Assembly (NCBI GenBank): GCA_964023205.1
Contig: OZ026837.1
Span: forward strand, 12,811,479 to 12,875,478
Length of the DNA stretch: 64,000 nucleotides
Reading direction: 5' to 3'
From: Lutraria lutraria
Lineage: Eukaryota; Mollusca; Bivalvia; Venerida; Mactridae
Below are positions 23,339 through 35,689 of the stretch, piece after piece; the stretch's first letter is position 1; each line of letters starts with the position of its first letter. The position numbers and the translations under genes are program-made. A model generated the notes under the pieces. The model searched no databases, was not told the origin of the DNA, and saw only the letters and a program-made list of their open reading frames with translations.

Positions 23339-23864
23339 TCTAAAGTAAGAATTACTGTTCCTTTTACAGCTTCACTTCTTGGAATCTGGGCGATTTCAAC
23401 AATATTATGATTATTTCCGACCTTTTATACCACCGCCTTCACTTCAAATACATAACAAAGAGCGGACAGAACGATATCACAAGCTTCAGTATTGTACTGT
23501 TTTTGCTGAATGTAATTCGTTATATCATTTATCAAGTCATCACTGTCAGTCAAAACACTTTATAGAAGTCTTTGTTTTGTTGAATTTCGGACTGCAAACG
23601 GCTGCAGATCTCCTCTCTGCTAATATCTGCCATACCACCAGCACTATTATAAAGGCATACTTCAAACGCATGTATCAAACAATGTCCATCGCTGGGTACC
23701 GCAACTTTGTTCAAAGATTTATCTTGTAGATGGGTTTCAAGCAAGGACAAAGGGAATATTGCTGCTGAATCCAAATCATGCTCTTCAGCAGGGGGATTTT
23801 GATGCTCTTTAGCTTCACCCAGAACACGGTCTGTGACATAGGAAGGAGCATAATCTACATACAT
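23339..23864 (-). pseudogene. OTU-type cysteine protease domain fragment, frameshifted
   Basis: The minus-strand frame from 23864 contains KVAVPSDGHCLIHAFEVCL, the OTU active-site block D-G-x-C (catalytic Asp and Cys), followed by a helix (SREEICSRLQSEIQQNKDFYKVF). A one-base loss near 23558 ends the frame. The alignment resumes in a second frame (DDLINDITNYIQQKQYN, DIVLSALCYVFEVKAVV) with two further stops and ends near 23339. The distal catalytic His region is not seen. An 11-base A tract follows on the minus strand (23323-23333), directly against the pogo-like tail. It could be a truncated retrocopy or part of a chimeric element. It is non-functional as it stands. Confidence 0.7.
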
Positions 23865-24340
23865 GATACAGACGTTCTCATAGGCGAAATGCCACTAACC
23901 CCAAACCCGTTGATAACGTTCTTATTAATATTTTCATCAACTTATAAGTTATAACCAAACGTAAACGTGTTAGTAACTGGCTTACCAAACTAATGTCTCA
24001 TTACAATGAAAATATTAATAAAAGGATGAAACATTGCATTTTGATATATTTTTATTGTACATGTATATATATATTACATGTAATCGTGTTTGTTTCTACA
24101 AAAACATTTCTGATTTTCATCAGGTTACAAGTTCATGTAGATCTACCTGCATATGTGGACGATTGTAAAATAGCTAAAAAATTACAGTAAACCCCAATAT
24201 GTGACCACCTCGGTACAAAAACCATCCCATTACAAAATGTATAAATACAAATATTATTACAATGTACCTACCACTGGACCGGATTCAAGTAGTTCCCTCT
24301 ATATTGATAGTGAGAGGGTGGCTATAAAACACAGACAATA

Positions 24341-24562
24341 ATTATAGACATACGGTAAACCCCTCAAAACCGGACCCCTTCCGGACTGGGTCAAACGTCC
24401 GGTTTCCTGAGAATTCCGGTTTTCACAGAGCTTTTGATAAAAATCTGAAAAAAATGGGACTTGGAAAATTTCGGTTTTCTGGGAATTCCGGTTTTCAGGG
24501 AATTCCGTTTTTCTGGGAATTCCAGTTTTCTGGAGTCCGGTTTTATGTGTTTTATTGTAGGA
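24341..24562. repeat. GGAATTCCGGTTTTCTG-type short tandem repeat element
   Basis: Starts near ACGGTAAACCCCTCAAAACC and contains at least six near-copies of a 17-18 bp unit (GGGAATTCCGGTTTTCTG and variants) through about 24545. The unit includes the palindrome GGAATTCC. It lies downstream of the globin stop codon. The rest of 23865-24340 shows nothing but AT-rich DNA. Confidence 0.65.
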
Positions 24563-24876
24563 TATCGGAAAACGCAGACAACAGAGATATACAGAGAGAT
24601 GAATGCGTTTTATACCCTTCCATAATGAGACCTTACTATATCAAGCCTCGTTCATTGGATTCCGAAAGTGATCTTATATCGATATTGCATTGTATCATAA
24701 GATCTTTAAAAAAATAAAAACGTTCATGTGCATGAAATCATCCAACTATCAGTTTGGGGCCGATTTCCGAATCCACATTTAATTATGAGATATGCATTTC
24801 TGTGAATAAAACATGATTCTCTGTTCTGACTATATACTCGTATAAAACTAATGCTTGGGTTTAAGCCTGTGTATAA

Positions 24877-27800
24877 TCATACGCTCGAGCTAGATTTGAT
24901 TTCTGTGTCCAGTATTGTCCAGATAATGTGACAACATTGCTCCCATGATTCGGCTGTGAATGTGTCGTATTTGTCCCCTAATCCATCTTGTAAGAGTTGT
25001 CGGAGAACTTTAAAAGCTTGCTGAAAATGAAAATATTATGAGAGATAAGTGTTTGTTTGTGAGACACAAAGGGGTAAGGCAAGCAAAAGATTTACGGTTA
25101 TTTGATTAAAGTCTCATAAGCTTTTTTTTTGGATGCTAAAGTAAAGGTTTGTCTTATTTTACGTGGAAAGATGTCTTTTAAGCGAAACTGACTTTTACTA
25201 GCAATAAAAACATTCCGATTCTTTTTTAATCACGAAGTATATATAGAATTATGACTATACCCCCAGCAGAGCTATTCAAAAAGTGTCTTCTAACGTTTGT
25301 AAGAAGACACTTTTCAATAACTCAACTTTCACGTGGATATTATCCTTTACCGTCGTATAAGGCCTAAAAAAAGTTACTTGTTTCCGCTAGCCCGACCGTC
25401 CCTATCTTTTTGCTGCCGACCCTAAACTTTTTTTTGACCTATCAAAAAAAAAATTTGAAAATCGGTCCCTTTTCGTCCATTTTTTTACGTATCCGAATTC
25501 AGTTACTGTCCGAAATAGGTACACTTAAATGACCAAAAAACACTGCACAGATCAATTTCGCAGAATGCTTTTAATGAGGACTGATCTGGTCTGCAATTTT
25601 AATTGACCAAAGTCATGATTCATAATTCCAGATGGCAATTTGGTTACATCTTCGTGAGTATACTTCGTTTCTGAAGCGTCCGTGGAATTGAATAAAGTTT
25701 ATACCGCATTTTCCGAAAATTGTAAATATTTTCATGAATAATCACATTTTGATAGTATTTATTGAATTTTTACAACAGTATCATATTGCATTAAGCATTA
25801 TGACCAACAGAATAACAAAGACTCGTGAATTTTCAAGAATAGTCATTAGTGGACATTACATTCATAGTAATGTGGTGTACGATTTTCGGACGACAAATTT
25901 CGGATACCATAGTGAAACACATCATCTTACATGATTGTATGTGCATTTAATGAAAATCTTTTCTAATTGTGTTGTCTTATCTTTGACCCTTAATCATGTG
26001 ACACATACACTGGATGAATCCTCCATTTTTTTCAGGACTCGGTGTAAATTTTATGATAATCATTATTCAGCTAAGTTCATAAAACATCTTCCATTACAAT
26101 TTGTTAATATTGCAGCAATAAGATACAGTCTTGGCTTAACATGTATGTGACCAAAAAAGTCACTTCCCTGCCAAACAACACATCTAGCAAATAATTGAAT
26201 GTAGTAATATATTAATATGCTTTTTGGTGTAGATTTGCTTCTTAGTCAAAATTCAAGCCTTAAATAGATTCAAATCAGTTTTCATACTAAATCATTTTGA
26301 CCACATCTAGACTATATTACATAAACATCAGATTATATAGTACAGAGGTTAAGTCGACATTCAGATTTTGGATTAATTTATATTGTTGTGGACAACCTAG
26401 ATTTTCCAGTCTACTAGTCCGGCGATGAGTTGGTACTTGGAATGTTGTTCAATTTTCGCTTTTGTGCAGGCTGACACAAGAAAGCTCTCCTAGGTTGTCG
26501 AAAAATGTCTTTCCTATGCTATCTTGAGAGCACTAGGAATAAATGAGAGGAACAGTTTACTTTGTTAATTGTTATATAATGTTTGTAAAAGTCTCACTGC
26601 TATATAAATAGATCATTTTAGTTCAGGGTAGTGAAATTGGAAACATTTGGAAAGCATCCCATATTAATTAATTGTAATACGACAGATAGACAAAACTTTT
26701 TCCAAATATTTCTATTCGTGTTTCCAAAAAAAAAAAAAAAAAGAGAAAAAAAAAATTTAATGCCTACCTACCTACCCTATTTTTTTCTGGCCCGCTTGCG
26801 GAAACGAGTAATTTTTTTTTTAGGCCTAAGTCAGATACACGTACTCGTATTTTCTTCAAAAATATCTTCTTACAGACGAAAATAAGACGGTTCCCTGAGA
26901 CAAACAACCATTTAATCCTCGGCTTCGCCTCGGACAAATTGGTTGTTTATCTAAGCGAACCGTCTTCTTACGTCTGTAAGAAGACACTTATGAAGAAAAA
27001 CTCATACTGTATCTATTACATGTAGCACAGTATTTTTTTCAATGAAATCGCAAAAAATAAGATAAAGGATCTTACAATATTTTTACAAGATGTGGCTAAA
27101 GAAAGGCATTACGTAAATATTGTTTTAGAGCAAAAAAAAGGATTGTTCTGTATTGTAGTGCAGACAGGTTGCAAATCTAAGGCTTTTCTATTTTTTCTGA
27201 GAATTCCGGAAGGCTTTCGTACTTTGATGCCATGGTAAGGTACATCCCTAAATATTTTCCTACTTAAAACCGGCGCAAAAGAAAATAGGTTCATCACAGT
27301 AACCGTAAACAGGGCTATTTTGTCTGACAACATGAGTGTTTGAAATGATTGGCCAGTACTTCACGTGTGTCATTATTTTCCTTAGTATATTTTGTAAATG
27401 TTTACAGAGAATCACCACCGATTGCTGAAAAAAGTGGGACGACGTGGACGAACTATAGTACAAAATGTATCGGTTTGTATAGTGTTCAGTGGGAGACAAA
27501 GATGTCCGGCACATGAAAAATATCACTACAGTTACCATTTCTGTTATTTAAAAAGCTTAACTTGGTGCTTTTCAAGTAACGACGATGTGTATACATGTAA
27601 TGCTGGTGAATGATTTTACTCCCTGTATTCCCTATACATTTTTGTATTATGTTTTCAGGCCCATTTTATTGTCTATGGATAACACACAGCGGGCTTTTTA
27701 TAAGTGCAAAATTGTAGTTTTCACTTATTTAGCCTCGTAATTGTGGTAGTTAATACACCACAGAGGCCCGTAGGTTTCGGTTTGGAATAGTCTATGGATA

Positions 27801-28960
27801 TCATAAAACACGATACGCAAAGAAGCAATGTATGCTGGTTTGGTACCATTACTTTTTATTACTGTTTCGTTGCGATGTCTGGCTATATAATCTCTTTAAG
27901 CCACACGCCATCGTCTGCCTGAACTAATCCATCAACGAAAATTATAAAAAACAATCCATGCCCAGACCTAGACCTAATTAATTAACGTGCAATTGGAGGA
28001 ATGTTACCTGAAAATCGGCTGATGTCACTCCTTTCTCTGAGTGGTCACCGGATAATAACCTAATATCGTCACGAAGTGCGCTGGCATCATCTAAATTGTT
28101 CACCAGAGAGTTTACTCCGCCCATCATTTTACCAGCGTGATATTTGAGAGCCTCGCTCTCTCGTAGTTCCTCGTTTGTTTCATTACAGAAGTTCACAAAA
28201 TAATCCTTAGCGTGTGGCATTTGTTGGAATAATCTGAAAACATGTAAATCAAACAAATAAATTTACTCAGTCAGGCATAAAACATTTTATTTCTGGTTAT
28301 TTGCTCGTTTAAGATAGTACATGTATATGTAATAAACGCTATTTCTCAATAAAACACAGCAAATAGAGTTTAAAAATGACCAGAAAAAAGTTGCGCTTTC
28401 TACATTTATACATTTGTTTTTGGGTTTTCACAAGGTGTATACTTAACTGTATTAAAATGCATTGAACATCGTTTATCTTGTTTTCAAGTTAGAAAATGTA
28501 TACCCACTTTCATAAGTAACGTAGGTTGCATTTGTACCAATGATATTATAATAACAAACCGAGACCCAGGGTCTAAGGTTATAAAACTTGAGATCGATCT
28601 CCGAGCTAAAATCTCATATCTTGTCTTTCAAAATTTCTATGGTTAATTAATAATTATTATCAGTTAATAATAATATCACATTCGTATTTGACACATTAGT
28701 CTGTTTACGTGTATTTAATCAGATCTAACTCATCAACTATAATACTTTGAGATCTGAGTGTAATCTCGAGTTTTATAACCTCGGGGCCAGCTTTCAATCC
28801 TGTGAAGATTAAGAGTTTGAAGGAATTTTCCCTACCGTATCATCATTTCCATCCCGTGGGTCTCAGCATCGGCGTAAACAAGAGCCCATGTCTCCTGTAC
28901 AGCTTGCATCTGGTTCGGCGTCAGCACCATCAACTTATCTCCAGAGTTTTCTTGCGACAT
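24877..28960 (-). CDS. Intracellular globin (haemoglobin/cytoglobin-like)
   Basis: Three exons read leftward, 28960-28836, 28233-28008 and 25020-24877, give 164 aa with intact phase. Introns fall after the B helix (codon 42 split, B12.2) and before G7 (after Gln117, G7.0), the ancestral globin positions. Helix A is seen in QAVQETWALVYAD. Phe54 (KDYFVNF) fits CD1 and Phe57 fits CD4. His74 in LKYHAGKMM is the distal E7 ligand-side residue. His106 in LLSGDHSEKGVTSADF is the proximal F8 haem ligand, with the usual H-x4-V...F spacing. The C-terminal GH region is FKVLRQLLQDGL...SWEQCCHIIWTIL. There is no signal peptide and the protein is single-domain, so it is cytosolic. It should bind haem and O2; whether it stores oxygen (nerve or muscle globin) or scavenges NO cannot be decided. 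Introns are 602 and 2987 bp. Confidence 0.93.
25359..26828. mobile_element. Possible TIR element, GGCCTAAAAAAAGTTACT ends, in globin intron 2
   Basis: AGGCCTAAAAAAAGTTACTTGTTTCCGC at ~25359-25386 (read as AGGCCTAAAAAAAG plus TTACTTGTTTCCGC) is matched by the reverse complement of ~26795-26828. Both ends are followed inward by CCGACC or CTACCTACC plus A/T runs. This may be one 1.47-kb element or two oppositely oriented short copies. A related 430-bp element lies at ~57849-58277. No coding frame is present inside. Confidence 0.45.
26850..27000. mobile_element. Foldback element, ~65-bp arms
   Basis: The left half (TCTTCTTACAGACG, AAGACGGTTC, ACAAACAACCA) and the right half (TGGTTGTTTAT, GAACCGTCTT, CGTCTGTAAGAAGA) are reverse complements around a short CCTCGGCTTCGCCTCGG centre. 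A stub of the same end (AAGTGTCTTCT...AGAAGACACTT) occurs at 25278-25311. It lies in globin intron 2. No coding frame is present. Confidence 0.75.
28562..28797. mobile_element. MITE, GAGGTTATAAAACTTGAGA family, copy 2
   Basis: Left end GTCTAAGGTTATAAAACTTG then GATCTCCGAGCTAAAATCTC; right end GAGATCTGAGTGTAATCTCGAG then TTTTATAACCTCGGGG. The ends are inverted relatives across about 236 bp. It lies in globin intron 1. Confidence 0.7.
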
Positions 28961-29796
28961 TCTTGACGAATTTATTTTTCACCTGTTTTCATAAATAGAA
29001 AAATACATGGGACACGTTTCATAGAAATATATCTGAGCTAAGAACTCTTTGGCCTAAATGGTTACATACTGTGTAGGTAGGTCGGGGATGTTTTAAATCT
29101 ATTTTGGTTTCTGAAAAGCGCGTGGAAAGGTGAGAAAGTAGATGTACTGTTCCTCGGGCTGAATAAAAAGATTCGGGTCGTCGTAGGCCAGGTAACTAGA
29201 TGCAAACATGTTTAAGCCTTACTACCATTTGCTTGTAAATAAAAAATGCTTTATCGGTTATTTCGTTTTTAGGGGACAATGTATTTCAGCTGTTAAAGAT
29301 AAATGTCGGAAATTTTAGTGTAAAAAGTACTACTAAAAACTGCTTTCTGAGCTAAGGTATGTCTACGAAAAATGTCTCTAATAATCAATAAAGGAAATTT
29401 AGAAAAAGTGTGTACAAGCGGCGTACAGCTATATTAAGCATAACCTAACTATATGGAATAATTAAAATTAAATTAAAATGGGAATTTATATTTTCCTAAA
29501 TCTCAAAAAACATTACGTATAATATAAAAGTTTATCACAGGTTTAAGAGGACTCGGGTATGGTGAATAACTAGAGAAAGCGACGTAAAGGGTTTGTTTAT
29601 TAGCTTATGGCTATTTGGCTTATGAGACACCTATCTTATGTACATAGTACCTCCCGAATCCCTCCTCTTTTTGCAAGACGCCTGGCTGTGATGGGCCTAC
29701 AGTATAACCATTATTTACCTAGCTGGTAGTCATGTAGTTTGTTTCGAACTAGAGACAGATATAAGTAATACAGACAAGCATGTACTAGCGGTAACA

Positions 29797-29985
29797 GCCA
29801 AATAAAGGTCACCCTGTGAATAAAGGACACCCTGTGAATAAAAGCCATTCTTTAAAAAAAAACTCATTTATTATTTAGAACAAAAAGACCTCCGAATAAA
29901 CTTGAAGCCACCTGTCAATAGAGGTCACATTATGACTTTCCCCAATATGGCCTTTGTTCACAAGTTTATATGTATAAATACTGGT
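29797..29985. mobile_element. MITE, CAGTCAAACCTG family, degenerate copy
   Basis: Contains the family phrases CCTGTGAATAAAGG, CCTCCGAATAAA and CCCCAATATGGCCTTTGTTCACAAG in the order seen at 51612-51775. The terminal CAGTC/GACTG is eroded. Part of the left end is duplicated (CACCCTGTGAATAAA twice). Confidence 0.55.
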
Positions 29986-30751
29986 ATATAAGATCTTTTT
30001 TTAGGAAAACGTTAATGGTTAAAGAATACTTATAAATTAATAAATTGAATGCATTCTCTCTTAAATTCATGACGTGAACAGCTTTGATAAATTAGATACA
30101 AATTCAACATTTAAATGAATTAGACCGTGATTGAACAAAAATTCATATCGCCTTAATAATAACCATAACTTAATAATATCCATACATTAATCAATAGTTT
30201 GTATTTTTCCATTACCGCATCTTTGTCAGGAGACTTCTTAAAATTCCAAGACGTTCTTAGACAAATCAATTATGAATGAGGTGACTATTTTCACTAACAT
30301 ATACGTTATCTTAATGATGATGGTTGTTCCCAGCGGTACGAGTAATCAAATTAAAGTTCTTTTCACTGAATAAGTTTCTTATAATAAATAGTTTGCAATA
30401 TTGAAAAAAAAATCTTGAAAAAAAAGTAAATGAGATTACGGTACTCTTAGTTATAGGCGCAGATAGATAATGCTGTCAGTGTCTCCGGATATCTAATACC
30501 ACAATCATCCGGACTGCTTCAATCCAGACCAATTTGTTGGTCCAAATTTCAATTCATTATCATTTGTAAAACACTATAACATATTTTTTTTTAAAAACGA
30601 AAGCATTTATCATCCGGAACCATCTATACCGGACTCTGCCCAAGTCCGGTACAAAGATGCTCCACTCTACTAAAAATAAGAACACTGGTCGTATTAGCGA
30701 GAGGATTGTACTTAAGTAATAAAATACAATGTACGTTAAAAAATAAAACGA

Positions 30752-30965
30752 TGATGACCTCGGTCGTGGTCCAGTGCTAAGTGTGCGGGACTTGTAACCC
30801 GGCGGCCAGGGTTTGAAGCCCGGTCGCGACTGGGAATACATTTCTATGTAAATTTGACAAGAAATATCGATTTTCCTCCGTACATGTGGAGAGGTTGCCG
30901 GCTTCTTACTACCGGAAAGGTAAATTAATGGAAAACTTCCAAATAGGGGCGCGGTCACCTAAGAA
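30752..30965 (+). mobile_element. tRNA-derived SINE, copy 2
   Basis: The head has an A-box-like GTGGTCCAGTGCTAAGTG and a B-box-like GGGTTTGAAGCCC, with GTGCGGGACTTGTAACCCGG between them, much like a tRNA. The body then contains CCTCCGTACATGTGGAGAGG and CTTACTACCGGAAAGG. The head lacks a proper 3' acceptor half, so it is a SINE and not a tRNA gene. Confidence 0.65.
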
Positions 30966-31564
30966 TAGAGAAGAAAGTGTAAATTTACCTAGAAAGATGC
31001 AGAGAGTGATTTAATTTAATCTAAGTTGCATGATGTAAAAAAAACCACAGGAACTTCCTCTCATCACTTTATTTGTATTCGCCGTAAATGTATATAAAGA
31101 ACCACTTAAAAACTCGAGTTATTATTTCCTAGTGTTTGTATATCGTAGGCGTATATACGAGTACATTCGTAAATATTGCACTAATTTGTCTACTGTTTTA
31201 TCGTATTTCTACTTCAAACTGACAGAACTTCATGTGCGTGCAAATCGGCATGTATTATCTTTTTAGTTGTCGCTTACCGTCTATCAGGCTTGATATATTT
31301 AAATATATACATGTATATATGATAAAATTTCAGATTTTACATTGAATTCACCTTGTTCTATTTCCAACTTACCTAAAACTCTTTCTTTGCGCCATTATCA
31401 GACAAAAGTGCAATGCGTACCTACATTAAAGTTTGTACTTATCAAAATGTTCGACTTATACCGTATCACGATTTATCCACTCTAAACAGTTTCCATCGGT
31501 CAGGAAATCTAATAGATGAAATTCGTTCTAACGGACTTATTTTAACGACTGTAAGTTCTTTATA

Positions 31565-31746
31565 TACAGTCAAAACTGTAATCAAAGGCCACTCATGGAA
31601 ACTACAAAGTATGGCCTTTATTGAAAGTTGGCCTTTATTCGGAGGTCATTTTTCTTCTAAATAATCAATGCCATTTTTTTAAACAACGGCCTTTATTTAC
31701 ATGGTTGCCTTTATTCAGGGGTGGTCACTAACACAGGTGTGACTGC
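31565..31746. mobile_element. MITE, CAGTCAAACCTG family
   Basis: Starts TACAGTCAAAACTGTAATC and ends CACAGGTGTGACTGCA. The interior repeats GGCCTTTATT several times, which is the reverse-strand form of AATAAAGGCC found in the other copies. Confidence 0.65.
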
Positions 31747-34380
31747 ATGCACTTGGTATTTAGATATCGTAAAGGTGAATACATATGTTTACATAAAACT
31801 TGTCATTTAAGATCGGTCTATTTCTTCGTGTACCCGAACCTCAAGATCCATACAATCATACTATGTTACGACCACCTGTGAATAACGGTTACCTTTAAAC
31901 GCCGTCAAGTTTAAGCACTCATGTATTGATATTAATAACAAAATGAAAAAAAATCACATCGTCGGTCAACTGTAAACAAAAGCCACACTCCTAATTTCTC
32001 CCTTTCCGTTCGGTGAACTTTGTCTACATGCTCGGTTGTATTAAAATACACGTTATATTTATCCATGTAATAAAGTTATGTTTTATTCTTTACAGTAATC
32101 TTTTTAAGTCAAGTGTTATACAAATCGTGAGTTTCCAGCAATAAAAATACAATTTATGTGTACATGACCGTATATAATTTACAATGTTTTCCTTAAAACT
32201 GAGATAACAAGACTGAAGTATTTTGTTATCAATGAGAAATAACAAAAAAAAAGAGTTCAATTACGATTCACTTTTATCTGTCAAAATATTTATTCGCTAA
32301 AAACAACACAAATATGTACATTGTACATGTATACAAGCAAGTTAGCTTCAAAATTAAAAATGCTTTACCTATAACATCATCATATTTTCCGAAATTATTT
32401 TTTGTGAAAACTACACATACATCCGATGATCCAGCCAGCTGTATATGATACTGGCATCAAACAAGTACTGGAGGAAGAGTGGTTAAACTAAACGTCGATA
32501 TGTTGGAATGTTCAGGGGCGTATAAATCCAGTTTGAAATATAAACGAGCAAGTTTTTCAGTGTCAATGTAAACACCAGATAAATGACTCGTGAAAACTTG
32601 CATAACTCACAGCCCCAACAATGACTAAAATGATGGAAACTTAGTGCTTTGTTAATGTATTTCGAGTATCCAAGAAAAACATTCGGAACGTTCGAAATAT
32701 ACAAAATTTGTTTGAATCTAATATCTCGGGCTAATAGATAATTTTCTATCATATTGAATTGAGTCAAAATTACGAATGCCGGGCAAATTTTATGTCCATA
32801 CCTGGTGAAAATTGCGATTTTTTTAGTGCGAAAATGTTCACTTCGATATTAATTTAATGTCCCGAAATGAAAACAACTTGATTGTGAAATTCAAAATTTG
32901 AAATTGTGTTAATGTTACATTTAATGATGAAATTTAAAATTTGCTTCGGAAATAAAGATTACTCTATGCTACTCTTCTAGCAGTTTATTTTAATTGTTTA
33001 CTTAGTACTTTTCCGGAAAGTACAAGATAAAAAATGTTCCTGATCAAATGTTGATAACAATGAGCAATAACATTTGTTCAAACCATGCATCGTTGCAGCT
33101 TTTTCAACATTTTTGTTCTCGATACAAAATGAATTGGCAATGTGACAAATATTAGACTTCACATTTTTAGACCAGCCGGAGTTCTTCTTACTGAACTATT
33201 CTCAGATTGTTTGATGTTTTAAATCAGCTGTGGTATCCATTTTTAATTACTTGATTGGATGGTCGCCTAGCTGAAACAAGTTTACGCATACCATATGAAT
33301 GTAATGGTTGTTTAAACGTATTTTTTCTTCATTCGTTTGATCTGGCTTCAAATCAGATTACTTTGCATATATCTACTCGTATATATATCTTTTACACGCC
33401 AAGAAACTTTTCATTTATATATCGCAAATGTATAACCATCTATTCTCATTTTCTCTGTCATATTTAAAAGTGCGTGGCCATTCACCAATAAGCCCTTTTT
33501 CTATTCTTGAAAATAAAGCAGAAATTTCACACATTTTTCTTCGTTGAAAAATGTTTATTTATTATATGACGTACGGTATTTTCATTTGTAGTTGACGTGA
33601 GAATATAAAAAAATATTTTATTTGGAGTAATGTATTTTTTTCTTTTATGTACGATAGGATCGTGTATAATTGTGAATATAGGCATATAGTATGGCCATAT
33701 GCATGCACTAAATCACTTTCCGTTTTTTAGTGCACCAATTCTTTTTTCTTTCAAGAAAAAACTTCTGAAACAAAAGTCTACGGGCAGAGACCGTATGATA
33801 GATAACATTTTATGTATGTCTCCACTACGGGTAACTAGAACATCGTACGTACGACACATAGATAGATACATTTTGTGTGCATTCTTATGTGTTCACCGAC
33901 TCTGTCAGTACATGTATATGTTTTATATAAATAGTGTATATACTTAACAGAGTACCAGTCCCAATGAGTCGTCCTAGTTACTCGCGGTATATTTATTTTC
34001 TATTCTAACACAAGGGGGTGTAGTCATAGTGTCCAGAGAGGGTAAGTTACGAGACATCTACGCACCGAAACCTCTAATTTATTTGAGTGATACTTCCAAA
34101 AGAAGAATTTCGCAACTCTTCTGGATGTAATGAAATTAACTATCTAAGTATAACACTTGTTTATGACATAGGATTGATTACCCTTATCGATTCAAGGAAG
34201 ACCCCATTCAATGGTGTATGATATTGACCATGTAGGGTAGAATAGGTCCTGAGATAACGTGTTTTATTAGCAGACCCCCTGAGGTATAATTAAATTGTTA
34301 AAGGATTTCATTTTACGATCCCAAACGGCGCCTTTGTTGGGTATATCTTTTTATAAGTACATTGTATTATCCTGTGTGAG

Positions 34381-34469
34381 TTGTTCAAAGTTAACTGGTT
34401 CTCGTTCCATAATGTTCACCAAAGGCTTTAAACAGACAAGTCAACGGGAACCAGTTTAGTTCAAAGATA
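34381..34469. mobile_element. Short inverted-repeat element (~89 bp)
   Basis: Left arm TTGTTCAAAGTTAACTGGTTC and right arm GGGAACCAGTTTAGTTCAAAG are imperfect reverse complements over about 22 bp. The spacer is about 45 bp. No coding capacity. Confidence 0.55.
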
Positions 34470-34998
34470 GCTTCCTAAACCGAGCAATAATCTAACTGAA
34501 CACTGAAAACTACATAAAGACATAATGTGGTATTCTCTATCTCTTGTGATAATTTTAACTATGATAATTTTATCTGTTATTTATTGAATATTTTAATATC
34601 ATTTAATGTTCAGAGCCATAATGTGAATATTAAGTATTATATGTATAGTAATATTTAGGTGTAATAATTTTCTGATACATGTTATGACTACCTGTTTTAA
34701 ATGCCTCTGTATGTCATGTCACCAACACAAGGACAACAATGGAAATAAGAGGTACATGTATATCTTTTTATGTTATCCTTGGTGTTGGCGTGCATATCAT
34801 GGTTGATTTATTCTCGTACTGTGCATGCATTTTAAATTTTTATGTTATGTACTCTTTAGCGAAATAAATCTATCTAAAGACTTTAAAATGTTTATGATAA
34901 AATGAAGGTCACAAACGTCCTCGATAAACAAAACACGAACTTATCATGTTTCATTTTTTCAGATACTATACGTGGCTAGTATTAGTCTCATCAACGGA

Positions 34999-35184
34999 TA
35001 TTACAACCTTTACAGAGCGGTCTTCTCTTGAGCAACAACCTCCCTTTAACAACAGTATGATTTTATCCCACTGCATGCTTGAACTACAAATGTATTAATT
35101 TAACCTCTCTAGAGCAACAACCTCTCAACAACAACATAATTGTGCTACTCCCAAGGGGTGTTGCTTTGGAGAGGCTGCACTGTA
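34999..35184. mobile_element. TA-flanked MITE, CAGTGCAACCTCTCC family, copy 3
   Basis: The interior and right end match copies 1 and 2 (CTCTCTAGAGCAACAACCTC, GGGTGTTGCTTTGGAGAGG, GCACTGTA). The left end is eroded (TTACAACCTTTACAGAGC). Confidence 0.75.
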
Positions 35185-35364
35185 GATCTTATTTAAGTTT
35201 ATTTGTTACGATGAAAAATAAAAGGAGACATATTTTGACCTGTGTGTGTACAAGATATCAGAAAAGAAATAAAATTTAGGATATACATATATGTAAATAC
35301 TCACAGTATAAATTCTAAATTTGTTAAATAACAACAACAAACAACGTAAGACTATTCTATATGG

Positions 35365-35640
35365 GTGGATTTATTATGTCCCCGCCATTCTTATAAGGTC
35401 ATAAAGTGATACCCCTGTCCGTCCGTCCGTCTTTCCGTTCAACTTTTGGTTTCCGACTCAAGAAATATTTCATGGATTGGTTTCATATTTTACCCGAAGG
35501 TGTATGATAATAAAATACAGATCAAGTTCGATACTCGGAAAAATCGAAACATTTTCACAGGAGTTACGGCCCCTTTTTTTACTTTATTTTTAAGTATGAC
35601 AATACAGTTAAGCAGATTGAAAAGACTAAATTAGAAAGCT
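35365..35640 (+). repeat. Mollusc-type dispersed repeat with CCGTCCGTCCGTC tract
   Basis: GGATTTATTATGTCCCCGCC, then CTGTCCGTCCGTCCGTC, then a body ending ACAGGAGTTACGGCCCC. This arrangement recurs in bivalve genomes in my recollection. It has no coding content, although a short frame crosses it. Confidence 0.5.
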
Positions 35641-35689
35641 TGATACAAAATCTTTTTTAGAACTTTTTCACTTCCATGCATGTCAGTTA

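Larger units (their letters stand above)
28961..34980. other. Gene-free intergenic DNA upstream of the globin gene
   Basis: About 6 kb with no convincing coding region on either strand. It holds the globin promoter (unmarked), MITE copies at ~29797-29985 and 31565-31746, a SINE at ~30752-30965 and a small inverted-repeat element at 34381-34469. Longer open frames (30560-30958, 32483-32767, 33699-33947) have AT-biased, low-complexity products and match no family I know. Confidence 0.55.

Noticed and set aside
30560..30958. 132-codon minus-strand frame
   Set aside because: It runs through the SINE in reverse; the Pro/Arg-rich part is the tRNA-like head.
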